Part shown: one piece after another, positions 24,591 to 34,151 of the stretch
How the letters are laid out: each line of letters starts with the position of its first letter
Position numbering within the stretch: the first letter of the stretch is position 1
Notes under the pieces: generated by a model
Told to the model about the DNA's origin: nothing
Seen by the model: the letters and a program-made list of their open reading frames with translations, nothing else
Database searches by the model: none
Source of the DNA: JACOTK01 sp963743945
GTDB taxonomy: Bacteria; Actinomycetota; Acidimicrobiia; Acidimicrobiales; CADCSY01
Length of the DNA stretch: 64,000 bases
NCBI GenBank assembly: GCA_963743945.1
Contig: CAVURO010000008.1
Location: 124,001 to 188,000 of the forward strand
Direction: 5' to 3'
Program-made: the position numbers and the translations under genes

Positions 24591-25355
24591 ATGGACATCA
24601 ACGGAGCAGGAGCAATCATCTCGGGTGGGGCCTCGGGGCTGGGCGAGGCGACGTCGCGGACGCTGGCCGCGGCGGGAGCGACGGTCACGATCGCCGACCT
24701 GAATGCGGACAAGGGCAAGGCGCTCGCCGATGAGATCGGGGGGCAGTTCGTCCAGACCGACGTCTCCGATGAGGCCTCGGTCGCTGCGGCGGTCGATGCC
24801 GCCGCGGCGACAGGCGTCCCGTTGCGCATCGCGGTGAGTTGCGCCGGTATCGGTTGGGCCTCGCGGGTGATCGGTCGCGACGGTTCGCCACATGCACTCG
24901 GGCCGTTCCAGAAGGTTCTGGAGGTCAATCTGATCGGCACCTTCAACATGATGCGATTCGCCGCCTCGGCGATCTCGGCGGGCGAACCCATGGAGGACGG
25001 TGAGCGGGGTGTCATCGTCAACACGGCCTCGGTCGCCGCCTTCGACGGCCAGATCGGCCAGTTGGCCTACTCCGCCTCGAAGGGCGGTGTTGTCGGGATG
25101 ACCCTTCCGGCAGCCCGTGACCTGGCGCCGGTCGGCATTCGTGTGTGCACCATTGCGCCTGGCCTTTTCGACACGCCGCTCCTGGGTCTGTTGCCTCCCG
25201 ATCAGCGAGGCGCTCTGGCAAAGGACGTGGTGTTTCCCAAGCGTCTGGGCAACGCGGTCGAGTATGGGCACCTGGTGAGGACCATCGTGGAGAACGGCTA
25301 CTTCAATGCCGAGGTGTTCCGTCTCGACGGTGGACTGAGGATGCCCCCGAAATAG
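24591..25355 (+). CDS. Short-chain dehydrogenase, 3-hydroxyacyl-CoA dehydrogenase type 2-like
   Basis: The 254-residue SDR has the cofactor motif SGGASGLGE (11-19), the acidic IADLN after beta-2 that favours NAD, the CAGIG motif, and the catalytic Ser, Tyr160 and Lys164 (YSASKGG). The segments LGPFQKVLEVNLIGTFNMMR and APGLFDTPLL are characteristic of the HSD17B10/type 2 3-hydroxyacyl-CoA dehydrogenase branch, suggesting oxidation of 3-hydroxyacyl-CoA in fatty-acid or branched-chain breakdown. TATGGT (24579-24584), 6 bases before the ATG, points to a leaderless mRNA. Confidence 0.85.
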   Translation: MDINGAGAIISGGASGLGEATSRTLAAAGATVTIADLNADKGKALADEIGGQFVQTDVSDEASVAAAVDAAAATGVPLRIAVSCAGIGWASRVIGRDGSPHALGPFQKVLEVNLIGTFNMMRFAASAISAGEPMEDGERGVIVNTASVAAFDGQIGQLAYSASKGGVVGMTLPAARDLAPVGIRVCTIAPGLFDTPLLGLLPPDQRGALAKDVVFPKRLGNAVEYGHLVRTIVENGYFNAEVFRLDGGLRMPPK

Positions 25356-25484
25356 GGATCGCCGTCACCGTTCGGCCCTGGAGCGGATCGGCGCGAAACC
25401 TCGACTTGGCACCCCCCTCCCTGTCATGCTGTTTCGGGGTTCGCACGCCACGTGGCGGTCGTGGCCCGGAGGGGGAGAGGCTCG

Positions 25485-28400
25485 ATGGGTCGAGGATGGT
25501 CAGAGCTAGGCCTCACAGGTGTCGGCGACCGGCATGGGGATTCGGTTGACGGCTCAGCTTTCTGGAGCCAGGTCCTGGAGGGGGAGGACGCCGACCTCGT
25601 CGATTCCCTGATCACCGTGTCGCTCTCCACGCACGTGGTGGTGCTCGCCGTCGTCGGTGAAGCCGTGGAGATCGTCAGGACCTACGGTGCTCCCGTCGCC
25701 TGGGGAAGAGATCTGCAACGCGTGTCGGATGCCGTTCTCCAGGCAGGCGAGGTCGTCCTCGTCGCTGACGTCGGGGTTGGCGCCCCGATCATGGTCGAAG
25801 GCTCGATCGTCGGCCTCGTCGTGCTCAGGGGACCGGTGTTCGGCGACGAGGTCCGCGAGCCACGTGGCGATGCCCGCATGTTGGCCGGCCTGATCGCGTC
25901 GCTCGTCGAACGCAGGACGCTGCGGGTCGAACGTGACATGGTGGCACGGCAGCGTGACGACATCGGAGAGCGGCTTCGGGCCTTGATCGAGACCGACCTC
26001 GAAGGCGTCGCATTCCTCGATGCCGAGGGCATCGTTCGGTATGCCAACGATCGCTTCGTCGATACGCTGGGTTGGAGTCGGAACGAGATCACGAACGGGC
26101 CGGTGCTCGATCACCTGCTTCCGGTTCACCGGGATGCCGTCCTGGCCATGCTCGACCTCAGCAGACGAGGGGTCGCGGAGCGCTACTACGGTGACTTCCA
26201 TCGTCACGACGGCGAGATTCGTTGGCTCGAGATCGAGGTCAGCCCGATCCATGACGCTGACCGGGGACCCGTCGGGTCGTGGGCCGTGGTCACCGATCGC
26301 ACAGACGAGAAGCGCAGCGCCGAGGCCTTGCTCGCGTCGGAACGGTGGTTTCGTGCGCTGGTCGATCAGTCCGACGACTACATCATCGTGCTCGAGCGCG
26401 ATGGAACGGTTCGGTACATGTCGCCGTCGGCGGAACGTCTCCTCGGGCCGGTCATGGCGAACGTCCCCGGGCACAACGCGTTCTCCTTCATCCATCCCGA
26501 GGACGTCGAGCGGGTGATGGCCGCGTTCTTCGATCTGATCCAGGAGCCCGGAGGCCAACGCCGGTTGTCGTATCGCAGCATCGCTCCCGACGGGGTATGG
26601 CGCCACAGCGAGATCGTGGCGACGAACCTCTTCGATGACCCCGATGTCGAAGGGGTGGTCGTCAACTCCCGAGATGTGACGGCAGGTCGCCGATTCGAGC
26701 GGCTCGTGGTCGGCCAGGCCGAGGTGCTCGAGATGGTGGTCGGCGGGGCGCCGCTGTCCGAGTCCCTGGCGGCGATCGCGGGGATGGTGGAGGAAGCGCT
26801 GGAAGGGTCCACCTGCCAGATCTGTCTGGTGTCGGCGGAAACGGGCAAGCTCTCCACGCTTGCCGCTCCCAGTCTGTCGCCTTCCTTCTGCGAGGCGGTC
26901 GAGTCGCTGCTCGACCAGTCCTGTGCCGAGCAGTTTGCCGAGCTGCCCCCCATCCTGATGGCCGACCACGAGCAGTGGTCACAGGTCCGGGGGATTCCCG
27001 GGGGTGAGAGCTTCACCCGGTGCAACGTCGTGGCTTTCGGGGGCATCGGTTCCGGCGAGGTTCGCGGATTGATGTTCGTCTACCGAGGTGAGCCCTTCCT
27101 GGGCCTGACCGAGGAGGACCCCCATACGCTTGACCGTGTTCGTTCGTTGTCCCAGGTCGTGATGCAGCGAACCCTGGCCGAGGAGGCGTTGGCCCACCAG
27201 TCGACACATGATCCGCTGACGGGTCTGGCCAATCGCCTCCTGCTGTTCGAGGGCCTCGAGCATGCACTCGCGCGTGCCCGCCGGAGGTTCTCGATGCTGG
27301 GCGTGCTGTTTCTCGACGTCGACCGGTTCAAGCTGGTGAACGACAGCCTGGGCCATGCCGCAGGAGACCTTGTGCTGAGCGAGTTGGCGCAGCGTCTGAC
27401 GAAGGCCGTGCGACCCTTTGACGTCATGGCCCGATTCGGAGGCGACGAGTTCGTGGTCATCTGCGAGGAGATCGGCCACCCCGCCGAGGCGACCGTCATC
27501 GCCGAGCGCATCGCCGAGGTCCTGCGGACGCCCATGGAGCTGGCCGGACGTGAGTACTTTCTGAGCGTGAGCATCGGCATCGCGCTCGATATCGGGGGCG
27601 TCAGCGGTCCCGAAGCGTTGTTGCGTGATGCGGACACCGCGATGTACCGGGCGAAGGATCGTGGCGGCAACTGCTACGAGGTCTTCGATCGCACCCTGCG
27701 CCGTCAGGCACGTGAGCGTCTGGAGGTCGAGGGTGGATTGCGCCGTTCCCTCGATCGTGAGGAGCTGTTCGTCGTCTATCAGCCCGTCGTGCGCCTTCCC
27801 TCTGCCGAAGTGGTGGGTTTTGAGGCCCTGGTGCGTTGGGCCCACCCGGATCGGGGCCTCCAATTGCCCGACCGCTTCATTCCTCTCGCAGAGGAGACGG
27901 GCCTCATCGGGCCGATCGGCGCGCACGTCCTCGAGGTTGCGTGCACGCAGGCCGCGTCCTGGGAACGGATGTGTGGCGACTCACCCGCGCCCTGGGTGTC
28001 GGTGAACCTGTCCCCGCGCCAGCTCTCGGACAGCACGATCGTCCAGACGGTTGCACGGACCCTGGAGAGGACCGGCCTCGACCCGTCGCTGCTCTGTCTG
28101 GAGATCACCGAGAGCGCGGCCATGGACGAATCGCCGGCCACGGTTCGGGCTCTGCAGTCGCTGCACCGCCTCGGGGTGCGTCTGGCGATCGACGATTTCG
28201 GAAGTGGCTACTCCTCGCTGGCCTATCTGAAGCAGATGCCGGTCGACACCATCAAGATCGACCGATCGCTGGCCGCAGGTCTGGGCAGCGATCCCGGTGA
28301 CTCGGCGATCGTGGGAGCAGTCGTGGCCATGGCGGCGACCCTGGGCATCGACGTGGTGGTCGAGGGGGTGGAGAGCCCGGAGCAGGTGGCCGCGCTGGTG

Positions 28401-28505
28401 GAGCTCCGCTGCCCGCATGCACAGGGCTTCTATTACGGCGTTCCGACGTTGGCCGAGACGCTGGTTGGTGTGCCGACATCCTCAGGAGGTCCGCCGGACG
28501 ACTGA
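25485..28505 (+). CDS. Multi-sensor diguanylate cyclase/phosphodiesterase (PAS-PAS-GAF-GGDEF-EAL)
   Basis: A GGAGGGGGAGAG ribosome site picks the ATG at 25485 (1006 residues) over a GTG at 25452. Reading along the chain: a GAF-like N-terminal part (to ~150), two PAS modules (about 165-290 and 295-410), a second GAF-like segment (about 420-560), GGDEF (motif RFGGDEF near 651) and EAL (FEALVRW near 778, with DDFGSGYSSL). Both output motifs look intact, so it may both make and break cyclic-di-GMP, or one domain may be regulatory. There are no membrane helices; inputs are cytosolic and unknown. No partner gene is adjacent. Confidence 0.9.
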   Translation: MGRGWSELGLTGVGDRHGDSVDGSAFWSQVLEGEDADLVDSLITVSLSTHVVVLAVVGEAVEIVRTYGAPVAWGRDLQRVSDAVLQAGEVVLVADVGVGAPIMVEGSIVGLVVLRGPVFGDEVREPRGDARMLAGLIASLVERRTLRVERDMVARQRDDIGERLRALIETDLEGVAFLDAEGIVRYANDRFVDTLGWSRNEITNGPVLDHLLPVHRDAVLAMLDLSRRGVAERYYGDFHRHDGEIRWLEIEVSPIHDADRGPVGSWAVVTDRTDEKRSAEALLASERWFRALVDQSDDYIIVLERDGTVRYMSPSAERLLGPVMANVPGHNAFSFIHPEDVERVMAAFFDLIQEPGGQRRLSYRSIAPDGVWRHSEIVATNLFDDPDVEGVVVNSRDVTAGRRFERLVVGQAEVLEMVVGGAPLSESLAAIAGMVEEALEGSTCQICLVSAETGKLSTLAAPSLSPSFCEAVESLLDQSCAEQFAELPPILMADHEQWSQVRGIPGGESFTRCNVVAFGGIGSGEVRGLMFVYRGEPFLGLTEEDPHTLDRVRSLSQVVMQRTLAEEALAHQSTHDPLTGLANRLLLFEGLEHALARARRRFSMLGVLFLDVDRFKLVNDSLGHAAGDLVLSELAQRLTKAVRPFDVMARFGGDEFVVICEEIGHPAEATVIAERIAEVLRTPMELAGREYFLSVSIGIALDIGGVSGPEALLRDADTAMYRAKDRGGNCYEVFDRTLRRQARERLEVEGGLRRSLDREELFVVYQPVVRLPSAEVVGFEALVRWAHPDRGLQLPDRFIPLAEETGLIGPIGAHVLEVACTQAASWERMCGDSPAPWVSVNLSPRQLSDSTIVQTVARTLERTGLDPSLLCLEITESAAMDESPATVRALQSLHRLGVRLAIDDFGSGYSSLAYLKQMPVDTIKIDRSLAAGLGSDPGDSAIVGAVVAMAATLGIDVVVEGVESPEQVAALVELRCPHAQGFYYGVPTLAETLVGVPTSSGGPPDD

Positions 28506-28561
28506 GGCCGGCCTCGATCGGGCCCGGATCGGCCTGGGTGAAGCCGATCGGTGGTGGCGGT

Positions 28562-29455
28562 TCAGGCAAGCAGATCGGCAAATGCCTCGTCGAGCGTGGG
28601 ATGCCGAAAGGTGTAACCGACATTCGAGAGTCGCCGGGGAAGGACCTTTGCGCTCGACAGGAGCAGGGATTCGACGAGTTCACTGCCGAGGACGAGCTTC
28701 GGGGCAAACGAGGGGATCGGCAGGATCGCAGGTCGGTGGAGCGCTCGGCCCAGGGCGTGGGCGAACGCGGCGTTGGTCACGGGCTCGGGTGCGGTGAGGT
28801 TGACGGGCCCCGAGATGTCGGCGTCGAGAAGATGCAGGATCGCCCCGACCTCATCGGCGAGGGAGATCCACGAGAGCCATTGGCGCCCACTGCCGACCCG
28901 TCCACCGAGGCCGAGGCGAAAGAGCGGCAGCTGTTTGGCGAGCGCTCCGCCGTCGCGCGTGAGCACGACGCCGGTGCGAAGGTTGACAACCCGGATCCCT
29001 GCATCGATGGCCGGCCGGCAGGCGGCCTCCCAGTCTTCGGAGACCTCGGCGAGAAATCCCCGGCCGACCGTCATGGTCTCGTCCAGCTCCTCGTCGCCCC
29101 GGTCGCCGTAGAAGCCGATCGCCGAGCCACTCAGGAGAACCTTCGGGCGAGGGTCCAGCGATGCGAGAGCGCTCGCCAGGCGGGCCGTCGCATCGACTCG
29201 ACTCTCGCGGATGCGGCGCTTCTGTTCCGGGGACCAACGGTGATTCTGGATGCCTTCGCCTGCCAAATGGACCACGGCCTCGACCCCCCGGAGGCCGTCC
29301 AGGTCGATCGGGCCCGAGGTGGGGTTCCAGAGCACCTGGTCGGGGGCGCTCGGAGGGACCCGCACAAGGCGACGAACCTGATGACCCGCACGGCCGAGGG
29401 CGTCCACCAGGGCGCTTCCGATCAATCCGGTTGAACCGCTGACTGCGACGTCCAT
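28562..29455 (-). CDS. TIGR01777-family NAD(P)-binding epimerase
   Basis: The 297-residue protein begins with the Rossmann motif VSGSTGLIGSAL and has the TIGR01777 features HLAGEGI, SGSAIGFYGDRGDE, LRTGVVLTRDGGAL and the C-terminal DUF1731 region ending in GYTFRHPTLDEAF. This extended-SDR family (E. coli YfcH) is universal in many bacteria but without known substrate. AAAGGA precedes the ATG. It converges with the cyclic-di-GMP protein and is divergent from argS. Confidence 0.9.
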   Translation of the reverse strand: MDVAVSGSTGLIGSALVDALGRAGHQVRRLVRVPPSAPDQVLWNPTSGPIDLDGLRGVEAVVHLAGEGIQNHRWSPEQKRRIRESRVDATARLASALASLDPRPKVLLSGSAIGFYGDRGDEELDETMTVGRGFLAEVSEDWEAACRPAIDAGIRVVNLRTGVVLTRDGGALAKQLPLFRLGLGGRVGSGRQWLSWISLADEVGAILHLLDADISGPVNLTAPEPVTNAAFAHALGRALHRPAILPIPSFAPKLVLGSELVESLLLSSAKVLPRRLSNVGYTFRHPTLDEAFADLLA

Positions 29456-29613
29456 GGGTTGTCCTTTCCTGGTGGTGCAGCGAGAGGGACACGGGACCTT
29501 CTCGATGCACGGGGCGTTCCCTCGTTGACGGGCGTTCCTCAGCCTGCCGGCTCTCGTCGGCGATTACCCCCGTCTTCGCCGGGTTGAGGGGTTCATCGTA
29601 GGGTGGGGAGCAC

Positions 29614-31371
29614 ATGGCTGAACCAGTGCTCTCGATTCTCGACTCCCGCCTCGCCGCTGCCCTGGTAACGGCGTTCGGACCTGATGTGGTCGTTGCGGGC
29701 CCTCTCGTGCTCCCCGCAAGGGACGCGCGGCACGGTGATTACACCTGCTCGGCTCCGATGGCGCTGGCCCGAACCCTGGGTGAGGCGCCCTTGGCGCTTG
29801 CCGAGCGATTGGGCCGGGCGCTCGAGGTCGGCGACCTTTGCGAGGCGCCCGAAATCGTCAAGCCGGGTTTCGTGAACCTGCGCATGCGACGGGAATGGAT
29901 GGCGTCACGGGTTGCGGCCATGGTCGGCGACCCGAGGGTGGGCGTCGATGCCGTCGCGGTCCCCCAAACGGTGGTGCTCGACTATTCGAGCCCCAATGTC
30001 GCAAAGGAGATGCACGTCGGCCATCTCCGCTCGACGATCATCGGCGATTGCCTGGCCAATGTCGCCGAGCTGGTGGGGCACCGAGTCGAGCGACTGAACC
30101 ACCTCGGTGACTGGGGAACGCAGTTCGGCATGCTCATCACCCATCTCGCGGATGTGCATCCCGAGGCGATCGAGGCCGGGGGATCGGGTGATCTCGGTGA
30201 CCTCGTCACCTTTTACCGGAGCGCAAAGGTCCGCTTCGACCAGGACGAGGATTTCGCCGATCGGGCTCGGCGTCGTGTCGTCGATCTCCAGGCCGGGGAG
30301 CCGACCGCTCGACGTGCCTGGAGGGTCCTCGTGGAGCTCTCCAGGGTGGAGAACCAGGAGATCTACGACCTCCTGGGCGTGCATGAGCTGACCGATCGCG
30401 GCGAATCCTTCTACGAACCGATGCTGGGCGACGTCGTTGCCGATCTGGAGGCGAAGGGGCTGGTCTCGGTCGACGCCGGAGCGAAGTGCGTCTTTGCCGA
30501 GGGCTTCACCAACAAGGACGGCGACCCGCTTCCCCTGATCGTGCAGAAGGCCGATGGCGGTTACAACTACGCCACAACCGATCTTGCCGCAATCCGTCAC
30601 CGTGTGTCCGGCGGGGCCGATCGCCTCGTCTATGTCGTCGACGCCGGACAATCGCTTCATCTTCAGATGGTGTTTGCCGTCGCCCGCCTTGCCGGTTGGT
30701 TGCCCGAGGGGGTGGAGGCCACACACGTGGCGTTCGGCCTGGTCCTCGGGGAGGACGGGAAGCGTCTGCGCACCCGTTCGGGCGAGACGGTTCGCCTCCG
30801 GGCGCTCCTTGATGAGGCGGTGGATCGTTCACGCGCCTTCGTCACCGAGCGAGCGGGCGAGCGAGGCGAGGAGCTCCCGGACGATCTTGATCGAGTCGCA
30901 AGGGTCATCGGCATCGGCGCGGTGAAGTATGCCGACCTCAGCCAGAATCGTCAGAGCAACTACGTCTTCTCCTTCGACAAGATGCTCAGCCTGAAGGGCA
31001 ACACCGCGCCGTATCTGCAGTACGCGTACGCTCGGATGCGCTCGATCCTGCGTGAGGCGCGTCCCACGGAGAGCTCCGCACCCGGAGAGGTCAGCGTCGT
31101 GCTGGGTGAACCCCAGGAGCGCGACCTGGCAAGGCACCTCATCGAGTTCGCCGACGTCGCAGCACGCACGGCAGACGACCTTGCCCCGAACCATCTGTGC
31201 GCCTACCTCTACGAGCTTTCCCAGACCTACAACCAGTTCTACGAGCATTGTCCCGTGCTCCGCTCCGATGAGCCGGTGCGGGCCTCTCGTCTCGCCCTGT
31301 GCGAGGTGACCGCGGCGACTCTGCGGCTCGGACTCGGCTTGCTGGGCATCGAGGTGCTCGAGCGTCTGTAG
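29614..31371 (+). CDS. argS: Arginyl-tRNA synthetase
   Basis: This 585-residue class I synthetase has an N-terminal Add1 domain. The HIGH-type motif HVGHLRST sits near residues 133-140 after SSPNVAKEM. The KMSKS region is relaxed (LRTRSGETVRLRALLDEA), as is usual in ArgRS. The C-terminal anticodon-binding DALR domain contains NTAPYLQYAYARMRSI and ends in LLGIEVLERL. It charges tRNA-Arg. TAGGGT 9 bases upstream of the ATG may be the -10. Confidence 0.96.
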   Translation: MAEPVLSILDSRLAAALVTAFGPDVVVAGPLVLPARDARHGDYTCSAPMALARTLGEAPLALAERLGRALEVGDLCEAPEIVKPGFVNLRMRREWMASRVAAMVGDPRVGVDAVAVPQTVVLDYSSPNVAKEMHVGHLRSTIIGDCLANVAELVGHRVERLNHLGDWGTQFGMLITHLADVHPEAIEAGGSGDLGDLVTFYRSAKVRFDQDEDFADRARRRVVDLQAGEPTARRAWRVLVELSRVENQEIYDLLGVHELTDRGESFYEPMLGDVVADLEAKGLVSVDAGAKCVFAEGFTNKDGDPLPLIVQKADGGYNYATTDLAAIRHRVSGGADRLVYVVDAGQSLHLQMVFAVARLAGWLPEGVEATHVAFGLVLGEDGKRLRTRSGETVRLRALLDEAVDRSRAFVTERAGERGEELPDDLDRVARVIGIGAVKYADLSQNRQSNYVFSFDKMLSLKGNTAPYLQYAYARMRSILREARPTESSAPGEVSVVLGEPQERDLARHLIEFADVAARTADDLAPNHLCAYLYELSQTYNQFYEHCPVLRSDEPVRASRLALCEVTAATLRLGLGLLGIEVLERL

Positions 31372-31419
31372 AAGGCTCGGCCCGCAGGCGGGCAGGTGTG
31401 TCCCCGGACGTGCCGGTGC

Positions 31420-33375
31420 CTAGGCGTGCGGGCGTGCCCGATCCTGGGACGAGTCGGATCCGGCAGCGCCGTCCCCGACCGAGGGGATCAACTCATTGAA
31501 CCCCGGGGTCTCGACCGAGGTCGGCGTGTCGAGGTGGAAGGGCACCGAGGTGACGACGGTGTTCGTCCGGAAGAGCAGCCGTGTCTTCAGCACCAGTGCG
31601 CTCTGGTTGTGCAGGAGCTGCTCCCACCACCGCGTCAGCACGAACTCGGGGAGCACGACGGTGATGATGTCGTTGTCGTACGTGGCGTCGAGGTCGTCGA
31701 GGTACTTCAGGATGGGCTGGGTCAGCTCTCGATAGGGTGAGAACACGGTCTGCAGCTCGATGTTGATGTGGAACCGCTCCCACTGCTCGGTGATCTTGTC
31801 CACGTCCTCGGTTGTCTGCACCACCGTTACGGCGACCAGACGGTCCGGCGCCAGCGACTTGGCGTAGCTGATCGCAGCGAGCACACCCTGGTGGATGCCG
31901 CCGACAAGGACCACCACGGTGTGGGTGTGTCGACGGGGTCGATAGCCCTCGGGCACGCGCAGCACGGAGGCCACCCGCTGGTAGTGACGATGGATGGCCC
32001 GCAGCAGGAGGACGATGAGGGGAATCAGGATGGCCGGGATGTAGGCGCCATGGGTGAACTTCGAGGTCACCACGACGATCAGGACGATGCCCGTGGCGAT
32101 GGAACCCACCATGTTGAGCGTTGCATGCAGTTTCCAGCGAGGTTCGCGCAGCTTCCGGTGATGTTTCACCATGCCGTACTGCGACAGGGTGAAGCCGGTG
32201 AACACACCGACGGCGTAGAGCGGGATGAGCTTGGTGGTCACGCCGCCGAAGGCGATGATCAGGAGGGAGGCCACCGCGGCGAGGGCGAGCACGCCGTTGG
32301 AGAACACGAGGCGGTCGCCGCGGTTGTGCAGCTGGCGCGGCAGGAATCCGTCCTGGGCGAGGATCGAGGAGATCCGGGGGAAGTCCGCAAATGCCGTGTT
32401 GGCGGCGAGCAGGAGGATGGCGGCGGTGGATGCCTGGAGGAGGAAGTAGAAGAACGTGCCGTTCCCGAAGACCGCCGTCGCGAGGATGGACATGAGTGTC
32501 TCCTCGTGCGAAACGGTGGGTTGCAGCCGATGCGCCAGAACCGAGATGCCGAAGAAGAACGAGGCCAGGATGGTTCCCATCCACATCAGGGTGATCGAGG
32601 CGTTCTTCGACTCGTTTGGACGAAATGCGGGGACGCCGTTGGAGATGGCCTCGATGCCGGTCAAGGCCACCGCGCCGGAGGAGAAGGCCCGCATGACCGC
32701 GAAGGCGGTGATGCCGGTCATGAGGGTCCCCTGATGGGTCAGCTCGGAGAGGGCCTCCGGATCGGTGGGAAGAGCATCCAGTCCGCCGAAGAAGGAGCGG
32801 TAGAGGCCGTACGCGATGAGGGTGCCCAGGGACAGCACGTACACGTAGGTCGGCACGGCGAAGACCCGGCCCGACTCCTTGAGCCCCCGGAGGTTGGCAA
32901 GCGTGAGGACGGCGACAAAGAAAAGGCAGAGCGCCACCTTGTGGTCTCGCAACGGCTCGACGGCCGAGGTGATGGCGGCCACGCCGGCGGAGATCGAGAC
33001 GGCCACGGTCAGGATGTAGTCCACCAGGAGCGATGCGCCTGCAACGAGCGACGGGGTCTCTCCCAGGTTCTCCCGGGACACCACGTAGGAGCCGCCGCCG
33101 TTGGGATAGGCGAAGATGGTCTGGCGGTAGCTCAACACGACCAGCGTCAAGAGTCCCATGACGATCACGGACAGGGGGATGAGGTACTCGATCGAGGCGG
33201 CGACGCCCCCGAGGGGGACGAGGACGAGCAGGATCTCCTCGGTGGCATAAGCGGTCGAGGAGATGGCATCGGAGGCGAAGACGGCCAGGGCCACGATCTT
33301 GCCGATGCGCTGGTGGCTTTCCTCGCTCGTGGGGATGGGTTGGCCGACGAAGAATCGCTTGAATGTCGACAGCAT
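31420..33375 (-). CDS. APC-superfamily permease with cytosolic C-terminal domain
   Basis: The ATG at 33375 has GAGGG upstream; a TTG at 33387 is less likely. The 651-residue protein has about 12 membrane helices: DAISSTAYATEEILLVL, FAYPNGGGSYVVSRENLG and LANLRGLKESG are typical of the amino acid-polyamine-organocation fold. A ~180-residue soluble C-terminal region follows (HTVVVLVGGIHQGVLAAISY...), resembling a USP-like domain. It lies beside two TrkA genes and an OB-fold gene, exactly like Rv2690c-Rv2692 and Rv2694c in M. tuberculosis. That context suggests potassium or amino acid uptake, but the substrate is not known. Confidence 0.85.
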   Translation of the reverse strand: MLSTFKRFFVGQPIPTSEESHQRIGKIVALAVFASDAISSTAYATEEILLVLVPLGGVAASIEYLIPLSVIVMGLLTLVVLSYRQTIFAYPNGGGSYVVSRENLGETPSLVAGASLLVDYILTVAVSISAGVAAITSAVEPLRDHKVALCLFFVAVLTLANLRGLKESGRVFAVPTYVYVLSLGTLIAYGLYRSFFGGLDALPTDPEALSELTHQGTLMTGITAFAVMRAFSSGAVALTGIEAISNGVPAFRPNESKNASITLMWMGTILASFFFGISVLAHRLQPTVSHEETLMSILATAVFGNGTFFYFLLQASTAAILLLAANTAFADFPRISSILAQDGFLPRQLHNRGDRLVFSNGVLALAAVASLLIIAFGGVTTKLIPLYAVGVFTGFTLSQYGMVKHHRKLREPRWKLHATLNMVGSIATGIVLIVVVTSKFTHGAYIPAILIPLIVLLLRAIHRHYQRVASVLRVPEGYRPRRHTHTVVVLVGGIHQGVLAAISYAKSLAPDRLVAVTVVQTTEDVDKITEQWERFHINIELQTVFSPYRELTQPILKYLDDLDATYDNDIITVVLPEFVLTRWWEQLLHNQSALVLKTRLLFRTNTVVTSVPFHLDTPTSVETPGFNELIPSVGDGAAGSDSSQDRARPHA

Positions 33376-33479
33376 GTGAGCCCTCAAATCAGAACATCGT
33401 CCGAAGCCGGCTACGATAACCCGAACTCGGCAGTCAGAGCGGGTAGGGATCAGGGTGGGTCGACGAGGAGGCCGCTGTC

Positions 33480-34151
33480 GTGCATGTCGTAGTCGTGGGA
33501 TGCGGTCGGGTCGGGTCGGCCCTGACGCAGGAGATCTCGGGCCTGGGTCATACGGTCGCCGTCATCGACAAAAGTGAGACGGCCTTTCGTCGGCTGCCCC
33601 CGGACTTCGCCGGCAGGAGGATCCACGGTTTCGGCTTCGACCGAGACCGGCTCAGGGAGGCGGGTATCGAGGAGGCCTCCGCGGTGGCGGCGGTGACGAG
33701 CGGCGACAACTCGAACATCATGGTCGCTCGCATCGCGCGAGAGACCTTCGGGATCGAGCGCGTCGTTGCGCGGATCTACGACCCCGGCCGAGCGACGATC
33801 TACCAGCGCCTGGGCATTCCGACGGTCGCAACCGTGGCCTGGACCACCGATCAGGCCATGCGGCGTCTTTTGCCGTCGGAGACCCGGACGGAATGGGCCG
33901 ACAGCACGGGGGCGGTCGTCCTGGTGGAAAGGATGCTCCCCGACGTCTGGGTCGGAAAGCCCCTGGCGGATCTCGGCGAAACCGGCAGATGGCGAGTTGC
34001 CGCGGTGACGCGGACCGGCGAGGCGATGATCCCCACTCACTCGTTGATCGGCCAGGAGGGTGACATGTTGTTGGTCGTGGCCACAACCGATTCGCTCCCC
34101 GGTTTCGAGTTGCGAATGGCCGGCGACGCCAACAGGGGAGGGGGTCACTGA
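33480..34151 (+). CDS. TrkA-family potassium uptake regulator, first copy (CeoB-like)
   Basis: The 223-residue protein has an RCK/TrkA-N Rossmann domain (GCGRVGSALT, acidic IDKSE, TSGDNSNIMVARIAR) and a TrkA-C domain in the last ~75 residues (WVGKPLADLGE...EGDMLLVV). It binds NAD(H)/nucleotides and gates a membrane K+ transporter. The start is a GTG with GAGGAGG upstream. Its stop overlaps the next start (TGATG), so the two TrkA proteins are co-translated, probably as partner subunits. The order equals ceoB-ceoC of mycobacteria. Confidence 0.9.
   Translation: MHVVVVGCGRVGSALTQEISGLGHTVAVIDKSETAFRRLPPDFAGRRIHGFGFDRDRLREAGIEEASAVAAVTSGDNSNIMVARIARETFGIERVVARIYDPGRATIYQRLGIPTVATVAWTTDQAMRRLLPSETRTEWADSTGAVVLVERMLPDVWVGKPLADLGETGRWRVAAVTRTGEAMIPTHSLIGQEGDMLLVVATTDSLPGFELRMAGDANRGGGH

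Noticed and set aside
28538..29434. Forward frame opposite the TIGR01777 gene
   Set aside because: No motifs; the complement gene is a full-length family match with a ribosome site.
31768..33492. 574-codon open frame opposite the APC permease
   Set aside because: Low-complexity shadow (Gly/Asp/Glu/His); the permease on the complement has clear transmembrane motifs.
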